From assembly GCA_039964455.1 (NCBI GenBank), contig JBDVXK010000012.1, positions 248,001 through 312,000 of the forward strand: a stretch of DNA of 64,000 nt, written 5' to 3'. Position 1 is the stretch's first letter; each line of letters starts with the position of its first letter. The notes beneath the pieces are model-generated. The model had not been told where the DNA came from. It worked only from the letters and a program-made list of their open reading frames with translations, and did no database searches. Positions 55,482 through 63,175 of the stretch are shown in pieces. The position numbers and the translations under genes were made by a program. This DNA is from CALJFL01 sp039964455 (GTDB lineage: Bacteria > Pseudomonadota > Gammaproteobacteria > Pseudomonadales > Halieaceae).

Positions 55482-56420
55482 GTGATGTACCGCCGAACAT
55501 TGCCATTGCTCCTAATACTGCCCCTGTTCGGCAGTAGCTGCCTGAAAGTGGTGGCAGCTGAGCCTGATACAGATGGGCTTCCCCCTCCCCGCTTCTCGGC
55601 AGAGGTTGGCGTGGGCGTTGAGTATGACAGCAATATTTCGGTTGAAGAAGTTGACCGGGCCAGTAGTGAAAGCGACTACGCTCTAACGCTCGATGCTAAT
55701 CTGGAAATGAAACAGGACTTTAGCGATACGACTGAGTTATCGCTTAACTATGACTACAGCCAGAACAAGTACAACGAATTTTCCCAGGTCGACCGCCAGA
55801 CGCATATTCTGGGATCTGATTTAGCTTTCAAGATACGGGAGCTTGATTCTAGCATCTCTGGCTACTACATAAATTCACGACTCGACGGCAGCAAGTTTCT
55901 GGAGCTCTATCGTCTATCGCCCTCTATCTCGGGATTTTTGGCCAAAAAGTGGTTTGCGAGAGGGGCATACGTGTATTCAGACAAATCAATTGAAAGTAAT
56001 AGCGATAGAGACGCACAAACCAATGCCGGGGAAGCCGACCTGTATTTTTTCCGACGCGGACTTCGCAGCTATTTCAATTTCGGCTATCGCTTCAAGGATG
56101 AAGATGCCGAGGCAGATCAACTGGACTACCAGTCAAACAGCATAAAGATTCGCTATGTGCATAGACTGGACATCTGGTCACGGCTTGCGAAGTTCGAGCT
56201 CTCCTGGCGCTACGAGGACAGAGACTACAGCTCCGATACACCGAGCATCGGGGAAGAGCGAGAAGACAAACGTCACCGCTGGCGCGCGGATGTGGAAATG
56301 CCGCTAATCGGTAAATCAGCTATCCAGATCTATTACGGCTATTCTGACTATGACTCCAACCTGCCTGCATCTGACTACACGCAGACAATCATAGGCAGCA
56401 GGGTTACATATCGCTGGTAG
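55482..56420 (+). CDS. Outer-membrane beta-barrel protein, putative
   Basis: 312 residues with signal sequence (about 1-25, LLLILPLFGSSCLKVVAAEP), then alternating strands rich in Tyr, Asp, Ser and ending in YRW, the aromatic C-terminal residue typical of barrel insertion. GVGVEYDSNISVEEV and FRYEDRDYSSD-like strands (YEDRDYSSD) recall surface barrels. Start is GTG at 55482 or ATG at 55485. Its 3' end overlaps by 17 bp the 3' end of the protease gene on the opposite strand. Family not identified. Confidence 0.7.
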   Translation: MMYRRTLPLLLILPLFGSSCLKVVAAEPDTDGLPPPRFSAEVGVGVEYDSNISVEEVDRASSESDYALTLDANLEMKQDFSDTTELSLNYDYSQNKYNEFSQVDRQTHILGSDLAFKIRELDSSISGYYINSRLDGSKFLELYRLSPSISGFLAKKWFARGAYVYSDKSIESNSDRDAQTNAGEADLYFFRRGLRSYFNFGYRFKDEDAEADQLDYQSNSIKIRYVHRLDIWSRLAKFELSWRYEDRDYSSDTPSIGEEREDKRHRWRADVEMPLIGKSAIQIYYGYSDYDSNLPASDYTQTIIGSRVTYRW

Positions 56421-58365
56421 CCACGCTGGGCGCACCAGTAGCGCTGGGCCTGAGCAATCCGTAACCGTAAATGTTGTCACGTCCCGGCGGACCCAGGTCC
56501 TCAGCCGAATTCGCCAGAACCTCTAGCGCATCAATACCGGGCTCCAGTTGACGAAGGCGTGCGGCCGCAGTAGCTGCGAACGGTACGGCAAAGGAGGTCC
56601 CCGAGGAAGCCGAATAGCCCCCTCCTGCCCGTGCATGCATGACATCCACCCCTGGCGCTGCAAGATCAAGGTAACTTCCGCGGTTCGCCAAACGGTACAC
56701 CTGCCCGGCACTGTCGACCGCGGTCACTGCCACTACTGAATCATAAGCGGCGGGAAATAGCGGCTCTGCGACCGGGCCACCGTTGCCGGCAGCTGCAAGA
56801 ATCATTACGCCCTGATCTGCGGCACGACTGAGAGCCGTTTCCAGCAGCCGATTAGGCGGGCCGGCAAGAGAAATATTGACTACATCTACGCCTGACGACA
56901 TCAGCCAATCCAGCGCCCGAACAAGCGCTACGGTGCTGGCGATTTCTCCGCGATCTCGATCATTCTCGAAAACGGCGGCGGCATACACGTTAGCGCTAGG
57001 CGCCAACCCCTGGTAGTCGTCATTGTTGGCGGCGATAATCGACGCTATTGCAGTCCCGTGAAAATCAGGCAGCTTGGCGCCTTTGGAGGCAAAAGACTGA
57101 GACTTGATGCTGGAGCCTGCCAAGGCCGGGTGCGTCACGTCCACGCCACTGTCTATCATACCGATGCTGAGGTTCATGCCCTCTGTGTCAGCGGGGAAGC
57201 CAATAGCATCTCTGGGCAGAACGCCATCCTCCGGAGATATGGATACTGGGTCGCCCGCCGTATAAATGTGGTTAAGATCGACTTTGGCGCGCTCCTTACC
57301 CACAACATCGATAACGCCCTGGCGAACCTCGGTGATATCAAAACTCGAAGGCGCCGCCACTTCAGCCAGTCGCATGCCCATGCCAGGAAGATCTGTCACC
57401 GATGCAAAAAGGTAGCCTTCCTCAGCCAACTGCTCAAATACCTCTGGCTCGGCCATCACCAGCCACTGGTCTCGCATAATTCGGCTTTCGTCTACTTCCA
57501 GCCGGCTTTCAAGGCCTTCCAGGATGTCATCGATTTCGCTCTCTATCTGTTCCTCGATAGCACTAGCGACTTCACCTTCAACGCCTTGCTCCACAGAATC
57601 CTCTACGCTCTGTTCAACGCCCTGCTCTACTGCAAGCGCGACGCCCTGTTCCACTGAGGCTTCTACAGTATCCTCGACAGACTCTTCGACCGAGACCTCA
57701 ACAACCTGCTCAACCGATTGTTCGACAACCGACTCCACCGAATCTTCCACACTGTCCTCGACTGAGGTTTCAACCACTTGCTCGACTGACTCCTCTAAGG
57801 TGGCCTCAACAATCTCTTCGACGGACTCTTCTATGACCTCTTCTACGGCGTCCTCAATCGTCTCCTCTACACTTTCTTCCAGATCTTCGGTGATACTCTC
57901 AGCTATTTCTTCCTCAACAATCGTTTCTACTTGTTCTTCTACACTGTCTTCGACCGCGTCGACCACTTCCTCTTCAATATTCTCTTCGACACTCTCTTCT
58001 ACCTGCTCTTCAAAGCGCTCCTCAATGCTTTGATCAATACCGTCACCACCCAGGCTAAGTAGCCGCTCCTCAACTGCTTCTTCTACGGCATCCTCTACCT
58101 GCTCAGCGACGCTGTCACCAACATTATCATCGACAGCCTCTTCTACGGCCTCTTCTACGCTCTCCTCAATTTGCTCCTCAACGACGTCATCCGGGGGACC
58201 GCCCAGGCTTAGTTGTGCCCTGGCAGGGCTCACGCCCATCAGAGTAAGGCACAAAACAATAGATAACGATAAAGAATATGGCCCAGCGGTGCCGAGACAG
58301 CCTCTATTTGAGATAAAATCTTTAATTTTCAATAAGTTGCAATAAAACATGGTGGCGATTACCAT
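56404..58365 (-). CDS. Subtilisin-like (S8) protease with acidic tetrapeptide-repeat domain
   Basis: 653 residues. Export signal to about 50 (PARAQ). Residues 62-278 hold a continuous register of V/I/L at every fourth position, mostly xVEE, followed by a spacer and the S8 domain: D405 (IGMIDSGVD), H436 (DFHGTA), N528 (AAAGNGG) and S591 (SSGTSFAVP), a complete triad. There is no visible autotransporter barrel or C-terminal sorting tag. The true start is unclear: ATG 58365 and ATG 58350 lack good ribosome-binding sites. It lies divergent to the sigma/anti-sigma pair and tail to tail with the barrel gene. Confidence 0.87.
   Translation of the reverse strand: MVIATMFYCNLLKIKDFISNRGCLGTAGPYSLSLSIVLCLTLMGVSPARAQLSLGGPPDDVVEEQIEESVEEAVEEAVDDNVGDSVAEQVEDAVEEAVEERLLSLGGDGIDQSIEERFEEQVEESVEENIEEEVVDAVEDSVEEQVETIVEEEIAESITEDLEESVEETIEDAVEEVIEESVEEIVEATLEESVEQVVETSVEDSVEDSVESVVEQSVEQVVEVSVEESVEDTVEASVEQGVALAVEQGVEQSVEDSVEQGVEGEVASAIEEQIESEIDDILEGLESRLEVDESRIMRDQWLVMAEPEVFEQLAEEGYLFASVTDLPGMGMRLAEVAAPSSFDITEVRQGVIDVVGKERAKVDLNHIYTAGDPVSISPEDGVLPRDAIGFPADTEGMNLSIGMIDSGVDVTHPALAGSSIKSQSFASKGAKLPDFHGTAIASIIAANNDDYQGLAPSANVYAAAVFENDRDRGEIASTVALVRALDWLMSSGVDVVNISLAGPPNRLLETALSRAADQGVMILAAAGNGGPVAEPLFPAAYDSVVAVTAVDSAGQVYRLANRGSYLDLAAPGVDVMHARAGGGYSASSGTSFAVPFAATAAARLRQLEPGIDALEVLANSAEDLGPPGRDNIYGYGLLRPSATGAPSVATSDM
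57496..58182 (-). repeat. Tetrapeptide (12-bp) repeat region inside the protease gene
   Basis: Codons for residues 62-290. About 55 units of x-(V/I/L)-E-(E/Q/D) keep an unbroken four-residue register to residue 278; the only poor match is around residues 101-109 (RLLSLGGDG), where register is still kept. The DNA shows a 12-bp period (tcttctacggcc-like on plus). The sequence of units varies, so this is not a recent expansion. Confidence 0.9.
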
Positions 58366-58413
58366 TGCGACATAGCGTCTTCTATAAGCAGATGACGTCT
58401 CGGGTCGAGAATA

Positions 58414-58430
58414 ATTCCATTACATGGAAT
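58414..58430. promoter_or_regulatory. Perfect 17-bp palindrome in the protease/sigma divergent region
   Basis: ATTCCAT-TAC-ATGGAAT: seven-base arms with a 3-bp spacer, 49 bp after the protease start and 43 bp before the sigma-factor ATG. It has the form of a dimeric operator. No regulator gene of the kind that binds such sites is beside it. Confidence 0.6.
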
Positions 58431-58472
58431 AGAATCGCGACCTCAAACGTCACTTATTTTAACAGGAATCTT

Positions 58473-58976
58473 ATGCCTTCGCTCGGCGATTCACAGCGAG
58501 AGGCCCTGCTCTCGGAGCTGGGCGGATTGCGCAAGTTTTGTTATTCCCTCACGGGTAATGCCGCTGACGCGGATGACTTGCTGCAAATCACGGTTGAGAG
58601 ACTGCTGGACAAAGGCATGCCGGAGGACGCACATCCGGCGAAATGGGCCTACAGAGTCTGCAAGAATGCCTGGATCGACGAACTGCGATCCAGAGATGTC
58701 AGACAAAGGTACCCACAACAGGCAGCCGATTTGGACAACACCGCGCTCTCGGCTGAGCATGTTGCAAACAGCGAGCGCGAGATTGCTACAGTAAGTGCGA
58801 TGCTGGATAAGTTGCCACAGGAGCAACGACTGGCATTAACACTGGTAGCGGTGGACGGCAAAACTTACGCCGAGGCGGCGGAAATTTTGGATGTGCCTAT
58901 GGGAACGATCATGAGCCGGATCGCCAGGGCAAGGAAACACCTAACAGAACTCTACGGCTCAGCAGACCAGGAATAG
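58473..58976 (+). CDS. ECF-family RNA polymerase sigma factor
   Basis: 167 residues. Start at ATG 58473 (MPSLGDSQRE) with AGGAA six bases upstream; the open frame extends further upstream but without ribosome-binding site. Region 2 has YSLTGNAADADDLLQITVERLL and WAYRVCKNAWIDELRSR (about 22-85, read as shorter motifs), region 4 is DKLPQEQRLALTLVAVDGKTYAEAAEIL then GTIMSRIARARK (about 112-155). It directs transcription to envelope-stress or surface genes; targets are not known. Co-transcribed with the anti-sigma gene 12 bp downstream. Confidence 0.9.
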   Translation: MPSLGDSQREALLSELGGLRKFCYSLTGNAADADDLLQITVERLLDKGMPEDAHPAKWAYRVCKNAWIDELRSRDVRQRYPQQAADLDNTALSAEHVANSEREIATVSAMLDKLPQEQRLALTLVAVDGKTYAEAAEILDVPMGTIMSRIARARKHLTELYGSADQE

Positions 58977-58987
58977 TGGGTTGAACT

Positions 58988-59695
58988 ATGAATGAGAACG
59001 ACACAGAACTTCTGTCACGCTACATAGATGGTGACTTGAGCGAAAACGAGCTAACTGATTTGCAGGGTCGCCTGCAAACAGATACCGAGCTGTCTGCAAG
59101 GTTAATCGCCATGCAGTCTGTAAACGATCGTATACGTGACGCTTTTGAGTACACTGCAGTAGCACCCACCCGAATCACCAGCCTGCTAGAGAAGAAAGCC
59201 AGCAACGTTGTTGCGTTTCCCTCCCAGGATCGTCGTGCGGGATGGGGCTTCGCTATGGCGGCGTCTGTCATGGCCGCTGCTGGACTGCTTATGTTCCAGA
59301 ATAGCGGCCAGCTGGCGGGAGATTATGAAGAACAGGACGCCCAATTTGCCAGCGCAATAGACAACAGTGTCTCGCGCGGGGCTGGTTGGGACGTATTGGA
59401 GGATGGCAGTCGTTTCCGGCCCGTCCTTAGCTTCAAAGCCTATGATGGCTCCTGGTGTCGCGAATACCTGCTGGAGAGCGAAGAATCCGCTGGCAGAGGC
59501 GTAGCTTGCCTGAACGATGGCAATTGGAAGACACAGGTATTCAGCGCTCAGGCAATGCCCGGGCAACACACCGAGTATCGCCCGGCAGGATCGAGCGACT
59601 CCGATGTGGTTGCGCGCTTTGTCGCCGATAATGCCAATAGCGTAGCTCTTGGGGCCGAAGAAGAAGGAAGTGTGATCGCCAACGACTGGCGCTAG
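58988..59695 (+). CDS. Membrane-anchored anti-sigma factor
   Basis: 235 residues. Cytoplasmic N-terminal domain (LLSRYIDGDLSENELTDLQ, about 8-26) that would hold the sigma factor, without the Hx3Cx2C zinc motif. Single membrane helix at about 86-104. The periplasmic part includes SFKAYDGSWCREYL and GVACLNDGNW with two cysteines (about C156 and C174), a stretch seen in anti-sigma proteins with an extracellular sensor. A strong terminator follows. Ribosome-binding site weak (GGTTGA). Confidence 0.85.
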   Translation: MNENDTELLSRYIDGDLSENELTDLQGRLQTDTELSARLIAMQSVNDRIRDAFEYTAVAPTRITSLLEKKASNVVAFPSQDRRAGWGFAMAASVMAAAGLLMFQNSGQLAGDYEEQDAQFASAIDNSVSRGAGWDVLEDGSRFRPVLSFKAYDGSWCREYLLESEESAGRGVACLNDGNWKTQVFSAQAMPGQHTEYRPAGSSDSDVVARFVADNANSVALGAEEEGSVIANDWR

Positions 59696-59713
59696 CCGCT
59701 TTCATCTGAATAC

Positions 59714-59750
59714 AAAAAAGCCCGGACTTGAAAGAGTCCGGGCTTTTTTG
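59714..59750 (+). terminator. Strong intrinsic terminator after the anti-sigma gene
   Basis: AAAAAAGCCCGGACT-TGAAA-GAGTCCGGGCTTTTTT, about 11-bp stem with A/T tracts both sides; effective mainly on the plus strand, 18 bp after the stop. Confidence 0.95.
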
Positions 59751-60230
59751 TTTTTGGCTTCCCGTTAGGGAACCTGGAATAAGAGGCAGGGCTTGCTCGC
59801 TGTCATGTCAACAAGCAAGCCCTGGAGCCAAGAGCAAGTGCGCTAGCGTACTTGCTCTAGAAGGGGGTTTACGACACGTCACAATAGTTGCAACGCCCCG
59901 CTTGTCACGCCACGGCGCAACCAATTTGGAAAAAGTAGGCCAGCGGTTGAAACCAACCATTACCGCCTCGAGAGGCTGGATAATGTACCCAATTGGTTCC
60001 TGACCGCTGTCCCAAGCGATGTTTCACTCCATGCTTACAGAGATGACGCGCTACAGCGGGGTTTATTCCCTTTTTTAATAAAAAACTTCAAATTTTTAGT
60101 ACATACATATAAGTGGCCATAATTGACCGAATATTACCCTCGCACAAGGCCGCTCTCGCGGCGCCCCTCTTATCTCGGATATAATCGGCGCTCTCTTGCA
60201 CAAAGACACACATCACCCTGGAGGTGACGA
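59751..60230. other. 480-bp intergenic region without a supported gene
   Basis: Between the anti-sigma terminator and the YeeE gene. It holds two adjacent hairpins (listed separately), an AT-rich stretch at about 60070-60110 (TTTTTTAATAAAAAACTTC) that could carry a promoter, and no frame with a ribosome-binding site. Nothing else recognisable. Confidence 0.7.
59787..59858. repeat. Two adjacent hairpins with shared CTTGCT arms
   Basis: First: CAGGGCTTGCT (59787-59797) pairs with AGCAAGCCCTG (59814-59824), 16-base loop. Second: AGAGCAAGT (59831-59839) pairs with ACTTGCTCT (59850-59858) around the palindrome CGCTAGCG. All four arms contain CTTGCT or its complement. No poly-U follows. Confidence 0.7.
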
Positions 60231-60650
60231 TTGGACGCGTTTATTACCCCTTTAACCGGCGGTCTCCTGATTGGCAGCTCAGCGGTGCTTTTGTTATTCG
60301 CATTAGGCCGTGTAGCGGGCATTAGCGGAGTAGTCTGGGGCGCTATTTCAGCGCAACCAGACAACGCCTGGCGTTGGCTATTCATTGTTGGGCTGATTCT
60401 GGGGCCCCTGCTGTTCCACAGCGTCAGCGGTGTGGCCTACCCTGCCCCCAGCTCACAACCCTGGTGGGTCGCCCTGATCGGCGGCCTAGTCGTCGGAATT
60501 GGTGTAAAACTGGGAAGCGGATGTACCAGCGGTCACGGCGTATGTGGCATAGGTCGGCTCTCTCTTCGCTCGCTGGTTGCCACGCTGACTTTTATGGCTA
60601 CCGGCATAGCAACCGTTTACATCACCCACCACCTGATGGGGGGCCTGTAG
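60231..60650 (+). CDS. YeeE/YedE-family sulfur-compound transporter, PmpA-like
   Basis: 139 residues from TTG 60231, with GGAGGTGA six bases upstream. Three to four hydrophobic helices; family signature GSGCTSGHGVCGIGRLS (about 95-111) with two cysteines. The next gene encodes the second half of the transporter, so together they equal one full-length YeeE. Pairs like this (PmpAB) are tied to thiosulfate/persulfide uptake. No ArsR/BigR regulator is beside it. Confidence 0.85.
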   Translation: MDAFITPLTGGLLIGSSAVLLLFALGRVAGISGVVWGAISAQPDNAWRWLFIVGLILGPLLFHSVSGVAYPAPSSQPWWVALIGGLVVGIGVKLGSGCTSGHGVCGIGRLSLRSLVATLTFMATGIATVYITHHLMGGL

Positions 60651-61061
60651 ATGAAAGGCTTAATGGCACTGACCTGCGGCCTGATATTTGGTGTCGGGCT
60701 CGCCATGTCTGGAATGACAGATACCGCCAAGGTTATTGGCTTTCTCGATATTTTTGGGGAGTGGGTGCCGGACCTGGCCTTTGTGATGGGTGGTGCGGTT
60801 TTGGTAACGGTAGTGCTTTTTCGCTTCGTACTGCGCCGATCCAGCCCACTTATGGCAGCCAACTTTGCTTTACCGACGGTCACGACAATCGATGGCCGCC
60901 TGCTAGGGGGTGCGGCTCTCTTTGGCATCGGCTGGGGCATCTACGGATATTGTCCAGGTCCCGCGCTCTCCGCGCTTGCCTACCTGAATAGCGATACCTT
61001 TATTTTTGTGGCGGCAATGCTGGCGGGCATGGCCATAGCCAACAAGGTCACCAGCGGCTGA
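60651..61061 (+). CDS. YeeE/YedE-family sulfur-compound transporter, PmpB-like
   Basis: 136 residues; its ATG immediately follows the stop of the first half. Helices with GLAMSGMTDTAKVIGFLDIFGEW (read as GMTDTAKVIGFLD) and the YCPGPALSAL signature (about 100-109) with the second half's conserved Cys. Converges with the CBS-domain gene 10 bp away. Confidence 0.85.
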   Translation: MKGLMALTCGLIFGVGLAMSGMTDTAKVIGFLDIFGEWVPDLAFVMGGAVLVTVVLFRFVLRRSSPLMAANFALPTVTTIDGRLLGGAALFGIGWGIYGYCPGPALSALAYLNSDTFIFVAAMLAGMAIANKVTSG

Positions 61062-61070
61062 TTGCAGCCG

Positions 61071-61496
61071 CTATTTCCCGCTCACCACCTTGCGGCGGGA
61101 ATGCTCCATCAGCGCCCAAAGGACATTGCTGGAGCTCACCTGCCCTACCAACTTACCATTCTCCAGCACCGGCCTGCGACGCTGGCGCGAGTCGACCATG
61201 GAGCGCGCCACCTCAACAATATTATCCTCCGCCTTGCAGCTCACCAGATCCGTGCTCATGGCGTCTTTCACCAGAGAGTGCTCCGGATTTCCGTCATTAT
61301 AAATAGCGGTTAGAACCGCCTTTATACAATCAAGCTCTGACAGAATACCCACAACAGTCCCATCAGCTTCACTCACAGTGAGCCCGGTTAACTTGTTGTC
61401 GACGATGGTCTCCACCGCCTGCAGAAGATTGGCTTCCGGGTCTATGGTCAGGGGATTGCGCCGCATGCAATCCTTGATCTTGGTGGGCTGAGGCAT
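61071..61496 (-). CDS. CBS-domain protein
   Basis: 141 residues, start ATG at 61494-61496 with GGAG eight bases upstream; an in-frame extension to 61604 is unsupported. Two CBS motifs (NPLTIDPEANLLQAVETIV and STDLVSCKAEDNIVEVARSM) make a single adenosine-nucleotide-binding module with no attached output domain. Such proteins regulate partners by binding AMP/ATP or SAM; partner unknown. Confidence 0.88.
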   Translation of the reverse strand: MPQPTKIKDCMRRNPLTIDPEANLLQAVETIVDNKLTGLTVSEADGTVVGILSELDCIKAVLTAIYNDGNPEHSLVKDAMSTDLVSCKAEDNIVEVARSMVDSRQRRRPVLENGKLVGQVSSSNVLWALMEHSRRKVVSGK

Positions 61497-61601
61497 CTGC
61501 ACCGCTCCTTTTTCAGGTCTGTAAGAATATAGTAGCAGGCGGCTGCAACTCTGCCGGAAAACTGTATGTTTCAGCAACCGGCAATGAGAAGTTTTCGGGC
61601 A

Positions 61602-61634
61602 CAAAAAAGCCGCCCCAAAGGCGGCTTTTCGATT
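61602..61634 (-). terminator. Intrinsic terminator after the 61662 gene
   Basis: Minus strand AAGCCGCC-TTTGG-GGCGGCTTTTTT, a 7-8 bp GC-rich stem and U6, 28 bp after the stop of the small periplasmic protein gene. Confidence 0.93.
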
Positions 61635-61661
61635 TTAGCCTGAGTGGCTATCGCTTCTGAC

Positions 61662-61934
61662 TCAAGACGCCTTACAGGCTGCCTTGGCAGCTTTGATCTG
61701 ACGACGCTCACACTTCTCAAGGGATGCTTCGCCCTGACACCACTGGTTGGGGCTTTCCCACTCTGTGAGAGGCATTTCCTTGCCATTGCTGCAACTTACT
61801 GTGTACTGGGCGAACTTTTCGCCCTGCTCATTCTGAAATTTGTTATCGAACTGGATCGCACGCGGCTTTGCTGCGAAAGATGAGGCACTGAACGCGACAA
61901 CTGCCGCAGCAACGATGATTTTTGTTAAATGCAT
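61662..61934 (-). CDS. Small exported cysteine-containing protein
   Basis: 90 residues from ATG 61934 with GGAG six bases upstream (TTG 61940 is directly after that site and is unlikely). Signal peptide about 1-21 (VVAFSASSFAAKP). The mature part has four Cys (VSCSNGK, QWCQGE, EKCERRQ, AACKAS), probably two disulfides. Function unknown; ends with a terminator. Confidence 0.7.
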   Translation of the reverse strand: MHLTKIIVAAAVVAFSASSFAAKPRAIQFDNKFQNEQGEKFAQYTVSCSNGKEMPLTEWESPNQWCQGEASLEKCERRQIKAAKAACKAS

Positions 61935-62088
61935 GATCAACTCCGTATATTTGACGTAGCCGTCTCAGATGAGATCGGATTTTGATTACGTCAAAAGATA
62001 CGAAGCTATTTGAGCACTGGATCAGTCTACCGAAAAAGTTTCCCACCCAACGCAGCGATCACTGGGCCTTCACACGCCACGTCCGGGC

Positions 62089-62111
62089 AAAAAAGCCACG
62101 GTGCTAGCGGC
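62089..62111 (-). terminator. Probable intrinsic terminator after folD
   Basis: Minus strand GCCGC-TAGCACC-GTGGC then TTTTTT: a 5-bp stem (one G-U) and seven-base loop, 15 bp after the folD stop. Weaker than the others. Confidence 0.6.
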
Positions 62112-62126
62112 ATGTAGCCACCGCAA

Positions 62127-62975
62127 TCAGCTTGAGAGTGTCTTCTCCCCTGCCATGACAGACTGCAAAATGAGTGTGTTAATTGTCATCGGACCCACAC
62201 CTCCAGGGACAGGCGTCAGGGCTGCCGCCCTGTCGGTAAGTGGACCTAGCTCAATGTCACCAATGCCACCGGGATGATAACCGGCATCCACTACCACCGC
62301 CCCGTCCTTGATCCAGTCAGCCCGAATAAATTCAGGTTTTCCCACGGCGCCGACCACTATATCCGCCAGCCCCACGATTGCGGGAAGGTCTTTGGTACGG
62401 GAGTGACAAATAGTGACCGTGGCATTGGCATTAAGCAGCATCATTGCCATGGGCTTGCCAAGAATGGGGCTGCGGCCAACAACCACCGCATGCTTACCGG
62501 CGAGCTCTATATCATTGGCCTCGAGCAGCCTCATAATTCCCTGGGGTGTCGCCGAGCCATAGGCTTCCTCGCCCATCGCCATACGACCGAAACCGAGGCA
62601 GGTGACGCCATCTACATCCTTTTCCAGCGCTATCGCATCAAAGCAGGCGCGCTCATCAATCTGCGAGGGAACAGGATGCTGCAACAATATTCCGTGGCAA
62701 TTAGGATCAGCATTCAACTCGCCAATTTTTGCCAGCAGTTCCTCTGTCGTGGTGTCCTGACCCAATTCAACCGTAATCGAATCCATACCCACACGTTTAC
62801 AGGCGTTTTGCTTCATTTTCACGTAAGTGGCGGAAGCAGGGTCAGCCCCCACCAGTATGGTCGCCAAGCTGGGCGACTGTCCGCCACTTTGTGTCTTAAG
62901 CGCCTCTACTCGCTCCGCCAGTTCACTCTCGGATGCCTGCGCCAAAGTTTTACCGTCAAGAATTGCTGCTGCCAT
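62127..62975 (-). CDS. folD: Bifunctional methylenetetrahydrofolate dehydrogenase/cyclohydrolase
   Basis: 282 residues; interconverts 5,10-methylene-, methenyl- and 10-formyl-THF. Motifs: YVKMKQNACKRVGM with the catalytic Tyr and Lys (about 51-55), ILLQHPVPSQID, VVGRSPILGKPMAMMLL and the C-terminal PGGVGPMTINTL. Standalone with its own terminator. Confidence 0.97.
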   Translation of the reverse strand: MAAAILDGKTLAQASESELAERVEALKTQSGGQSPSLATILVGADPASATYVKMKQNACKRVGMDSITVELGQDTTTEELLAKIGELNADPNCHGILLQHPVPSQIDERACFDAIALEKDVDGVTCLGFGRMAMGEEAYGSATPQGIMRLLEANDIELAGKHAVVVGRSPILGKPMAMMLLNANATVTICHSRTKDLPAIVGLADIVVGAVGKPEFIRADWIKDGAVVVDAGYHPGGIGDIELGPLTDRAAALTPVPGGVGPMTINTLILQSVMAGEKTLSS

Positions 62976-63175
62976 GATGTGTCAAACACCTCGAAAAATT
63001 CGTCACCAGATTACTTGCAGAGGTGGCCGGCACCTATAGGTGTCACGCCGTTCAACTGCGGGGCCGTCATTTTCCCACACTTTCGCTGAAGAGTTATCTT
63101 TTAATCCATATGCATTATGATAATCGCCGCCCTAGTAAAACTAGTCCAACCAGAGACTATGACAGAGGATTGCCC

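Noticed and set aside
57524..58033. Ser/Thr-rich 169-residue frame on the plus strand
   Set aside because: It is the antisense of the protease's VEE tetrapeptide repeats, so the apparent mucin-like repeats are a by-product.
59728..60003. 91-residue frame in the intergenic region
   Set aside because: It overlaps the terminator stem, has no ribosome-binding site and no coding bias; the stretch is better explained by the hairpins.
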